From: G965222505 sp965222505
Lineage (GTDB): Bacteria > Bacteroidota > Rhodothermia > Rhodothermales > DATKEJ01
NCBI GenBank assembly: GCA_965222505.1
Contig: OZ244956.1
Coordinates: 3,286,001-3,350,000, forward strand
Length of the DNA stretch: 64,000 bases
Direction: 5' to 3'
The first letter of the stretch is position 1. Every line of letters starts with the position of its first letter. The position numbers and the translations under genes were made by a program. Below are positions 1-8,100 of the stretch, one piece after another. The notes under the pieces were generated by a model. It did not search any database. It worked only from the letters and a program-made list of their open reading frames with translations, and was not told the origin of the DNA.

Positions 1-1
1 T

Positions 2-1558
2 GCCCTGTTTGCCCGTGTAGGGGGTGGGATCTACACCAAAGCCGCTGACGTTGGGGCAGACCTGGCCGGGAAGGTCTACGAAGGCATTCCCGAAGATGAC
101 CCCCGCAACCCCGCCACCATCGCAGACAACGTAGGCGATAACGTCGGTGATGTGGCCGGTATGGGCGCTGACCTCTTTGAAAGCTACGTCGGGTCCATTA
201 TCGGGACGATGGTCCTCGGCGCGGCCTTTCTGCCCTCAATGCAGGCCGCCGGTTTTGCCGACATCTCTGCCGTGGTCTTGCCGCTCGTGCTGGCCGGGGT
301 CGGGATTCTGGTCTCGATTGCCGGTTCGTTCTTCGTCAAGGTCAAGGAAGGGGGTAACCCGCAAAGCGCCCTGAACACAGGCGAATTTGGTGCAGCAGGC
401 ATCATGGCTATCCTGTCCTATTTCATCATCGGTATGATGCTGCCGGAGTCCTGGACGGCTGATACACCCATCGTGGGTACCTTCACCTATTCATCCCTCG
501 GGGTCTTCTGGGCCGTGCTGATCGGCCTCGTTGCCGGAACGCTGATTGGCCTCGTCACGGAATATTTTACCTCGACGCACACCAAGCCCGTGGCGGGTAT
601 CGTCGACCAAAGTGTGACGGGTGCGGCCACCAACATCATTGCTGGTCTCGGCGTGGGTATGTTCTCCACCGGTATCCCGGCGCTGATTCTGGCGTTGGCT
701 ATCGTGGGGGCCCATTACTTTGCCGGGCTCTACGGCATCGCCATCGCTGCCGTAGGGATGCTCTCCGTGACGGGCATTCAGTTGGCTGTTGATGCCTACG
801 GCCCGATTTCGGATAATGCGGGCGGGATCGCCGAGATGGCGGAATTGCCACCGGAGGTTCGCGAACGGACCGACAAGCTGGACGCCGTCGGGAACACCAC
901 GGCTGCCATCGGGAAAGGGTTTGCCATCGGCTCGGCTGCGCTTACGGCCCTGGGGCTGTTTGCTGCCTACATGCAACAAGCCGGTGTCGAGAACATCGAC
1001 GTAGCCCAACCCATTATCCTGGCCGGGTTGCTGATCGGGGCCATGTTGCCTTACGTCTTCAGTGCTATGGCGATGGGGGCCGTGGGCCGTGCCGCTGGCG
1101 ACATGATCAAGGAAGTGGGTCGGCAGTTTGAAGAAATCGTCGGCCTGCGTGAAGGTACTGCCCGCCCGGATGCTGCGCGCTGTGTGGACATTTCCACGCA
1201 AGCAGCCATCCGTGAAATGGTGTTGCCCGGCCTCATGGCCGTTGCCATGCCCGTGATCATCGGGTTCATCGACAAAAGCATGCTTGGGGGTATGTTGGCC
1301 GGTGTAACGGTATCCGGTGTACTCTTCGCCATCTTTCAGTCCAATGCCGGTGGGGCCTGGGACAATGCCAAGAAGCGCATCGAAGGCGGTGTGGTCATTG
1401 ACGGACAGACCTACGGTAAGGGCACCAATGCCCATAAGGCTGCTGTGGTAGGAGATACTGTAGGGGATCCGCTTAAAGATACCAGTGGCCCGAGCCTCAA
1501 CATCCTGATCAAGCTCATCGCTGTGGTGGCCCTCGTCATCGCGCCGCTGATTGCTTGA
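2..1558 (+). CDS. hppA: Membrane-bound ion-translocating pyrophosphatase, 5'-truncated
   Basis: Integral membrane pyrophosphatase that couples PPi hydrolysis to H+ or Na+ export. The reading frame is open from base 2, so the start lies outside the window and about 518 residues are present. The first residues carry the family signature GGGIYTKAADVGADL followed by GIPEDDPRNPATIADNVGDN, the Mg-PPi binding motifs. Many hydrophobic helices follow, and a second acidic cluster (DAYGPISDNAGGIAEM) lies near 790-840. The K+-dependence motif at 890-919 reads GNTTAAIGKG. Family knowledge: Ala at the 460-equivalent position, rather than Lys, marks K+-dependent enzymes. H+ versus Na+ specificity is not decided here. 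The frame ends just before a hairpin with a T run and faces the convergent rhomboid gene. Confidence 0.97.
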   Translation, partial: ALFARVGGGIYTKAADVGADLAGKVYEGIPEDDPRNPATIADNVGDNVGDVAGMGADLFESYVGSIIGTMVLGAAFLPSMQAAGFADISAVVLPLVLAGVGILVSIAGSFFVKVKEGGNPQSALNTGEFGAAGIMAILSYFIIGMMLPESWTADTPIVGTFTYSSLGVFWAVLIGLVAGTLIGLVTEYFTSTHTKPVAGIVDQSVTGAATNIIAGLGVGMFSTGIPALILALAIVGAHYFAGLYGIAIAAVGMLSVTGIQLAVDAYGPISDNAGGIAEMAELPPEVRERTDKLDAVGNTTAAIGKGFAIGSAALTALGLFAAYMQQAGVENIDVAQPIILAGLLIGAMLPYVFSAMAMGAVGRAAGDMIKEVGRQFEEIVGLREGTARPDAARCVDISTQAAIREMVLPGLMAVAMPVIIGFIDKSMLGGMLAGVTVSGVLFAIFQSNAGGAWDNAKKRIEGGVVIDGQTYGKGTNAHKAAVVGDTVGDPLKDTSGPSLNILIKLIAVVALVIAPLIA

Positions 1559-1590
1559 TGCATTGCGGGTGCGGTCAATAATTGGAACCG

Positions 1591-1664
1591 TGCGTGTTGC
1601 GTGTTGCGTAGGGGTAATCGCCCACATGTAGAAGGGCTCCCTTACGCAATACGCAATATGCATT
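1591..1664. repeat. Inverted heptamer repeat, TGCGTGT / ACGCAAT family
   Basis: Three tandem 7-mers (TGCGTGT, TGCGTGT, TGCGTAG) at 1591-1611 are mirrored by ACGCAAT, ACGCAAT, ATGCATT at 1644-1664. The arms are partly complementary and enclose a 32-nt centre. The same family recurs at 48215-48289. The element lies between the convergent pyrophosphatase and rhomboid genes. Confidence 0.7.
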
Positions 1665-1670
1665 TTTTTT
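1604..1670 (+). terminator. Probable rho-independent terminator of hppA
   Basis: TTGCGTA plus GGG (1604-1613) can pair with CCC and TACGCAA (1639-1649), leaving one bulged T. An eight-T run follows at 1663-1670. The position, 45 nt after the hppA stop, fits termination. The hairpin is built from the heptamer repeat itself. No such T run exists for the opposite strand. Confidence 0.55.
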
Positions 1671-1691
1671 GGCAACGTTCAGCAGCGGGGA

Positions 1692-2453
1692 TTAGAGGCG
1701 AAAAGACCGGGGATCACGTTGGGCAACGCGGGTCAGGATGTTATCCCGCTCTTTGGTTTGGGCACGCAAGAGGAGGGCCAGCAACAGACCCGCAATGAAG
1801 CCCCCCACATGGGCTCCGTAGGCCACGCCCGTAGACTGGCTGGTGGCCGTCAGGGCTCCAAAGCCGCTGAGCAACTGAAACGCAATCCACACGCCGATTA
1901 CCACGATTGCCGGTAAGGCAACCACCCGAAAGAAAAAGATGGCGTTCACCCGGTTTCGGGGGAAAAGCACCAGGTAGGCCCCCAGAACGCCGGAGATGGC
2001 ACCCGATGCACCCAGGTTCGGAATATGACTTCCGGGATCCAGGATAATTTGGGCGAAGGAGGCTGCAAAGCCACTCACCAGATAAAACAACAAAAAGAGC
2101 TTCGGCCCAAAACGGTGCTCCACGTTATCGCCGAAAATCCAGAGGTAAAGCAGGTTCCCTCCGATGTGGGCGAAGCCCCCATGCATAAACATGGATGAGA
2201 GTAGCGTAAGCTGAATGGGCAAGGGACCGGGCTGTTGCGCGATTTCGACTTGTTGCCCGCCCGCATTGATATAGTCGGGGCCAACCAGGTCAATGCCCGT
2301 TGTGATTTCATACGGAATCATGCTCCAGCCGTACGTAAACAACGGCTCGACCATCTGATACAAAAACACGAGGACGTTGCCGATCAACAAGGCCCACGTC
2401 ACATAGGCGGGCCCGTCCAGGTGCCGGTCATCATCGCTGATAGGGAAGAGCAT
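1692..2453 (-). CDS. Rhomboid-family intramembrane serine protease
   Basis: 253-residue polytopic membrane protein of the rhomboid family, which cleaves transmembrane segments inside the inner membrane. The core is intact: HIGGNLLYLWIFG supplies the oxyanion-hole Asn, GASGAISG carries the nucleophile (about Ser150), and AYGAHVGG supplies the dyad His (about His215). About six hydrophobic helices are seen, with a long loop after helix 1 as in typical rhomboids. There is no extra N-terminal zinc-finger domain. It is convergent with hppA and lies upstream of the TonB receptor on the same strand with a 77-bp gap. The substrate cannot be told from sequence. Confidence 0.95.
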   Translation of the reverse strand: MLFPISDDDRHLDGPAYVTWALLIGNVLVFLYQMVEPLFTYGWSMIPYEITTGIDLVGPDYINAGGQQVEIAQQPGPLPIQLTLLSSMFMHGGFAHIGGNLLYLWIFGDNVEHRFGPKLFLLFYLVSGFAASFAQIILDPGSHIPNLGASGAISGVLGAYLVLFPRNRVNAIFFFRVVALPAIVVIGVWIAFQLLSGFGALTATSQSTGVAYGAHVGGFIAGLLLALLLRAQTKERDNILTRVAQRDPRSFRL

Positions 2454-2530
2454 GGTGGGGGTTGGTTGGTTGAGCAGTCTCCATAGTATACCGCATTGCG
2501 GCTACTCTTATCAACCCGCGAGCGTACGCC

Positions 2531-4993
2531 CTAGAAACTCGACTTCAACCCCACTACAAAATGCCGGGGCTGGCCGGGGCGAATACCGGCCGGGCGGCGG
2601 GCCACGATGTAGACCGCATCGGTCAGGTTGCGCAGGCTGGCGAACAGCTTGGTGTGGTGGGACAAACGCAGGGTACCAGCCGCATCCCAGACGAGGTGTG
2701 CATCTGTGCTTTGTACAGGATCGAGGGGGCCTTGCCCGGCTTGGGTACGCATGGCATCGACGTACTTGGCACTGAGTTCGAGATCGAAGTAGGTATGCTC
2801 CACCCCAAACGCTGCCGACCATTGGTGGAGGGGGATATACGGCAAGGCATCCCCGTCTTCAACGCTACCCCACGGGTCAAAGTCGCTTTCGAAGGTATGG
2901 GAAAAGGTGGCCTTGGTGTAGGTATAGGTCAACTTGAGCGGCAGAGAGAACTGCCAGTTGATCAGGTCTCCAAAGTTATAACCCAGTGCCGTTTCCAATC
3001 CACGGGCGAGAACGGCCCCACCGTTGAACTGATCCGATGTGCCCTGCCCTCCGCTTGATGCTAGGTCGGCACCGAGGAGGTTGGCATAGTCGTTCCAAAA
3101 GCCGATGGCCTCGGCATGAAGGGGATGGCTTCGATACCGCAGGCCAGCTTCATAATTCAGGCTCTCTTCGGGCCGGGTGCCGGGTTGTGAGCCGGGAGGC
3201 GAGAACCCTTTGTGCAGGCCAACAAAGGTGTGAAGCCCTTCATTCAGCTTATAGTCCAGGCCAAAACCCGGCATCCAGGCTGAAATGGCATTCGTGCGTT
3301 CCGAGAGGTTGAGGCCGGTGCGGTCGGGGTCGGTCTTTCCGTAATCGCGGCGATTCAGCGTGATGTTTTCGTACCGCAAGCCGGGCAGCAGGCTCCACCG
3401 GCCATGGGTAAGCCGGTATTGCAGGAACGTGGCCCAGGCGCTGGCTGATTCAATCCGGTTGCTTTCCGTGCCCGGTGTATCGGTGTGCGTAAGCGTCATA
3501 AAGCCCTGGTTCATCCGGTAGGCATCGACCCATTGGAACCGGTCCATTTCATCTTCATGGTACCGCAAGCCTATTTCAAAGTCATGCTTGGCGGGGCCAC
3601 GTTTGAGGGCAAAGCCGGCGACGGTCTGGATGCCTTGTGCATAGTATGCCCGGTTGTTGGCTTTCACTTCGAGGGCATTGTCATTGGGGCTATCCGCTCC
3701 TGCCACGATGGCGTATTCGGTAGCGTAGGTCTCTGGATGGGCGAGGAGGTTTCCGATAGGGATGCGTGGGCCGTCCGACGAAGCGCGTACCCGGTCCAGT
3801 TTATACCAGTTCCGGCTGAATTCCGTGCGATAAAGCGACGTGGTAATATCGATGGTTTGTGTGGGGCGAATCACATGTTGGAGTACGTATTGTTCATGCG
3901 AAGTCTCCATCACATCTGCTTGCGAGCCTGCATAACGTCGGTAGGGAGCACGCTTAAAATCGGTATCGGTCAGGCCCAGGTAGGTTTCGTTGGAGGTCTC
4001 GGAATCACGTCCGATCTTGAAGTTCAGGGCTTGGTAGACGCGGGCATCCGGCCGGGTGTTCAGCCGGAACTTGGCGAGGTAGTCTTTCTTGTCAAAGCCG
4101 GTGCTGCCACCTGTATCCAGGTGCTTAAACCCGTCAGTTTGAATTTGATATGTCTCGATCAGAAAGCCGACGTGTTCCCCGGTGGTGCCTACGCTGGCAT
4201 GCAAGGTGCGGTTGGCATCGTTGCCAGCAAAGAGGCGGGCGCGGGCCGAGAAGGACTCTGGAATCGGTGTTGAAATGAGGTTTAGAGCACCGCCTGTGGT
4301 ATAAGGGCCATATTTGATCTGGCTGGACCCCTTGCGTACTTCTAGGCCTTGCATGCGGCCAGCCGTAGGAAAGTAATAAGCAGCAGGTGCAGCATAGGGC
4401 GCAGGAGCCGTCAGAATCCCGTCTTCCATAATGGTAATTTTGGAACTCCGCTCCACACCGGTACCCCGCAAGCCGATGTTGGGACGAAGGCCGTAGCCAT
4501 CCTCTTCCTGTATGTTGACACCCGGCACACTTCGGAGCATGCGGTTTATGTCGGTATAGTTGTACTTTTCCAGCATCCGAGGCCCCAGATAGTGTGCCGA
4601 ACCCGGTAGCCCCAGCCGATTTTCAGCCCTACCCGTAAGGGAGGTGCGTTCCACAACGATTTCCTCAAACACCACGGTGTGTTCCTCCAGCATCAGGTAT
4701 TGCGGAGCCGTTTGTTCGGTAACGGATACCGATTGCCTAAGCGGTGCATAGCCCAGAGCACGGGTGATAAGGGTATAGGTACCATGTGGAACCAGAGGGA
4801 GGTGAAAAGTCCCGTCGGCAGCTGAAGTGGTACCCAAGGAGGTATGCGCCAGGTAGAGGTGAACACCGGCAATGGGGGTTTCGGTGACCGCATCAAACAC
4901 CTGGCCCTGCAAAGTACTGGATTGGGCGTGCAGAAGGCCGGGGACAAGAAGGGACAGAAAAAGGAAAGAGAAGAAGCGCATCTTCCAGGGCAT
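2531..4993 (-). CDS. FecA-like TonB-dependent outer-membrane receptor
   Basis: 820-residue outer-membrane receptor. A signal peptide ending in LLHAQ is followed by a carboxypeptidase-regulatory-like beta domain (GQVFDAVTETPIAGVHLYLA, about residues 30-105). Next come a TonB-box region, a plug domain (MLRSVPGVNIQEEDGYGLRP... EDGILTAPAPYAAP) and a 22-strand-type barrel ending in an aromatic residue (VVGLKSSF). The plug wording EDGI.TAPAPY and RKGSSQIKYGPYTTGGALN resembles the ferric-dicitrate (FecA) branch, so iron-chelate uptake is likely by inference. ATG at 4993 is preferred; an in-frame TTG lies at 4996 and another ATG at 4981. The palindrome at 5021-5039 just upstream suggests metal-responsive control. 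Confidence 0.92.
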   Translation of the reverse strand: MPWKMRFFSFLFLSLLVPGLLHAQSSTLQGQVFDAVTETPIAGVHLYLAHTSLGTTSAADGTFHLPLVPHGTYTLITRALGYAPLRQSVSVTEQTAPQYLMLEEHTVVFEEIVVERTSLTGRAENRLGLPGSAHYLGPRMLEKYNYTDINRMLRSVPGVNIQEEDGYGLRPNIGLRGTGVERSSKITIMEDGILTAPAPYAAPAAYYFPTAGRMQGLEVRKGSSQIKYGPYTTGGALNLISTPIPESFSARARLFAGNDANRTLHASVGTTGEHVGFLIETYQIQTDGFKHLDTGGSTGFDKKDYLAKFRLNTRPDARVYQALNFKIGRDSETSNETYLGLTDTDFKRAPYRRYAGSQADVMETSHEQYVLQHVIRPTQTIDITTSLYRTEFSRNWYKLDRVRASSDGPRIPIGNLLAHPETYATEYAIVAGADSPNDNALEVKANNRAYYAQGIQTVAGFALKRGPAKHDFEIGLRYHEDEMDRFQWVDAYRMNQGFMTLTHTDTPGTESNRIESASAWATFLQYRLTHGRWSLLPGLRYENITLNRRDYGKTDPDRTGLNLSERTNAISAWMPGFGLDYKLNEGLHTFVGLHKGFSPPGSQPGTRPEESLNYEAGLRYRSHPLHAEAIGFWNDYANLLGADLASSGGQGTSDQFNGGAVLARGLETALGYNFGDLINWQFSLPLKLTYTYTKATFSHTFESDFDPWGSVEDGDALPYIPLHQWSAAFGVEHTYFDLELSAKYVDAMRTQAGQGPLDPVQSTDAHLVWDAAGTLRLSHHTKLFASLRNLTDAVYIVARRPAGIRPGQPRHFVVGLKSSF

Positions 4994-5020
4994 CAATGAT
5001 AAGTCGTTAGGCTATGTTTT

Positions 5021-5039
5021 ATTTAGATTAAATCTAAAT
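5021..5039. promoter_or_regulatory. Perfect 9-1-9 palindrome, candidate metal-responsive operator
   Basis: ATTTAGATT-A-AATCTAAAT is a perfect inverted repeat lying 28 nt upstream of the receptor start codon in an AT-rich promoter-like stretch. Its size and TTTAG...CTAAA form resemble DtxR/IdeR/MntR-type boxes more than Fur boxes. The assignment to a regulator family is inference. Confidence 0.6.
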
Positions 5040-5151
5040 AGTATTTTGTTCTATATCTATCGATAACATGTGAAGAAGGGGAGGGGAAAAAGAAAAAGCG
5101 GTGCCCTGGTTTGAAGCAGGGCACCGCTTGGTGGCAAAAAGGGGTATTGGC

Positions 5152-8100
5152 TCATCGGATAACCACCAGTTTTTCGATGCTGGATTTGTTGTTGACGGCC
5201 ATGGTTTTGCCTTCGGCCCGGAAGTAGACCTTGTAGAGGTAGACGCCGTTGGCTACGAGGTCGCCGTCGGCATCTGTGCCATCCCAGGGGACCTTGTTCC
5301 ACCCGATTTGCAGCACGCCGGTATCGATCAGAGAGGGGTCTTCAAGCAGGTCAAATTCCCGGATGAGCCGGCCGCTGATGGTAAACAACTGAATCCGCAG
5401 ATCTTCCACCAGCGACGGATCGGCCCCGAGGAGGCGGAACGCGAAGTTGGTGAAGTTCTTCATCGGGTTTGGGTAGGAGAGCAGGCTGGTCAGGGAGGCC
5501 TGCGGTGAGACCCGGAAATTAATCCGGTAAGGGTCGTCGTTGGTGGGGTTTCGGTTGCCGGAGGCATCCTCGGCGCGGAGTTCAATGGTATGGGTGGTAT
5601 CCCGCACGAATTCTGGTGTGAAGATGACGCGTGCCTCATTTTCCTCCAGTGTACCCGGTTCGAACTGAATGTCAGGCCGGGCAAAGCTGAGGCGCTCCCC
5701 ATCGAGGGTCAGGCTGATGAGTGAGGTATCGGCCAGGGGCAGGAAGGGGTTCTCATCCCGGAGGACGACTTCGATGGTGGGGCGTGCCGGGATAAAGGGT
5801 AGCGACGCATCGGTCGTGGTGTTGATCACTCGGGGGTCGTTCGGGTAGGTGACCCCGTCAATGGTAAACTCGAATTCTGGTACTTCATTGTCTTTGAAGA
5901 CGAAAAACTGGCCGAATGCCGCGTTGTTGAACGTAATGGGTTCGGTCACACCCGGTTGCTGAACAGACACCCGGACTGTATTGAGCCCGGCAAGGCCTAG
6001 TGTAGTGACATCAAGGCTAAAGCTAATGGGTGCATTGGCATTGACCGTTAAGGTGTCCATCCCGAGTGTTGTGGTATTATTTTGGGCATCCGTGAGGGTG
6101 TAGGTCACGATGGCCCCTTCAGCGGTTTGTGGGCTCAGGTTGGTGACGGTGTTGGTCAGCCGTATGGTTTCGCCTTCCTGGACGCTGTCCGCTGAGACGA
6201 GGAAGCTGGCAGGATCCAACACCAATTCTGGAACAGGGGCATAGCCTACATACCAGCGGTCCAGTTGTGGCGTAGAGGTACGGCTGGTGTCCTTAAAGAC
6301 GGCTTCAAGCCGTAGGAAAGGATGTTGGGCAGAGCTAATGCTGGACAGGTCCAGGGAGCCGCTTGAACTGGCTGATGTGGCCATGCCGGATTGAAGCACA
6401 TTGCCTGCGGCAGAAAGGACCTTTACTTCAATGTTACTTATACTATTGCTGTGGGAGGTTTCCCAACCTGCTGTAACCCAGCCGGCAGAAGGGCCGATAA
6501 GGGGAGACGTGGCCTCGCTTTCCGGGAAGTTGATCACGTAGGAATAGAATTCTTGAAGTTCATTGACGCCGGTTACCGAGCGATCTTCAAACCATTCCTG
6601 AAGCAGGGTGACCCCGGTATCCGTTTTTTGTCCTACAAAGAGCCAGAGGTCTTCCAGATCCAACTGATTAATATCGCTGCTGCCCAGGCTCGCCAGATAA
6701 GTACGTGCAGCAGGGAGCAAGGTTGCTCCGGAAGCTTGGCGAAAGAACCGCGTTTTCAGGAAAATAGTCCCACCGGTGGGTACTGCATCGATTGCTGCTT
6801 GCATGGCCGTCAACTCAGAAGCTGGATCGACCGGAACGGTGTTGTCATATAGATAGTGTTGGGTATCACTCATGATGTTACCATCAAGGCCAATAGTGAG
6901 TAAGCCGAAGCCACTCGCATTTCGCAGGTAAATGACCCCGTCGACAATGTATTGGGAGGCAAAGGCTGCTCCGGAATGGTTAGAGGACATATCTACGCCA
7001 ATCTCGAAGGTTTTATAGCTCCAGGCATCGTTCTCATATGTGATAAACCGACCGGCCTCGCTTTCTTTGAACTGATCCCCTTGTTGGAGCCAGCCTTCCT
7101 CGGCAATATTGGTATCGACGGTGAAGTCTGCATCTTTCCAGTCTTCCGGTTGGGTGGGGTCGTCGACGCGGGCACGCCAATAATAGGTCTGACCGTTTTG
7201 TAGCGGGGTGGGTACGGTCCATTCAGCGGCCAAGGTGGTGGTGGTCTGAAAGGTTTGAAAGTTGCCCGTATCGAACGTCGGAGCGGTATCGAGTTCAAAA
7301 ACAACGGGCGTTTCGATGGCATCCTGGGCCGCAATGACGACGCGCAGCGTCGGTTGGGTGGACGGGACCAATCCATTCACCGATGGATAAATGGTTGATA
7401 GGCCGGTTGAGAAAACGATCTGGTTTTTCTCGGTCTGGTTATTGGCATCCGTAACCTCATTTTCGGCTCCGTCAATAAAGACCCGTACGGCATAGCGGTT
7501 GTCGCCCACAGCATCTTCATCAAGGGGTACGGCAAAGGTTACCGTATCTGCAAGGGCAAACGGAGATCGGGTCTGGGTTTGCAGGGCCAGGGTGCCACCA
7601 GGGTTCCAGTGCGATAATTCGACCATGATGTTATTGGTCGGTACGGTCCCCCGGTTTTTAACGATGACCTGTACGTTCACTTCTGTATCAACCGATGCGC
7701 TAGGTGCAATGGGGTCGAGGCTGATGGAACTGTTTTCCAGATGGAGGTCGGGCTGCGTGGGAATATCGATGCGGGTCGCCGGATCGCCAATCAGGTTGTA
7801 TTGCAAGGTGGTTTCGATGGTACGGGCACTGGGGTTGGGGGTCGCCGTAATGTAGCGACGCTTGCCTTCCTGGAAGAGTTTACCCAGCGATCGTTCACTT
7901 TCATCCAGCACGATATCATAGACGGGATTGGCCAGCGTGGCAGCCGGGCCGATGAAACTGGAGGATGAGCCGCCCCAGTGTGCAATGGCTCCGTCTAAAG
8001 ACCCCACAACCAATTCTTCACCGAACGTCAGCTGATCGGTTTCACTTCCGTTACCGCCTCCGAAGGCCCCGGTAAAACAGCCGAGTGACACGACTACCGG

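Noticed and set aside
491..1675. 394-codon frame opposite the pyrophosphatase
   Set aside because: It is antisense to a clear membrane pyrophosphatase, has no recognisable domain and is rich in His, Asp and Gly, as expected from reverse reading of a GC-rich gene.
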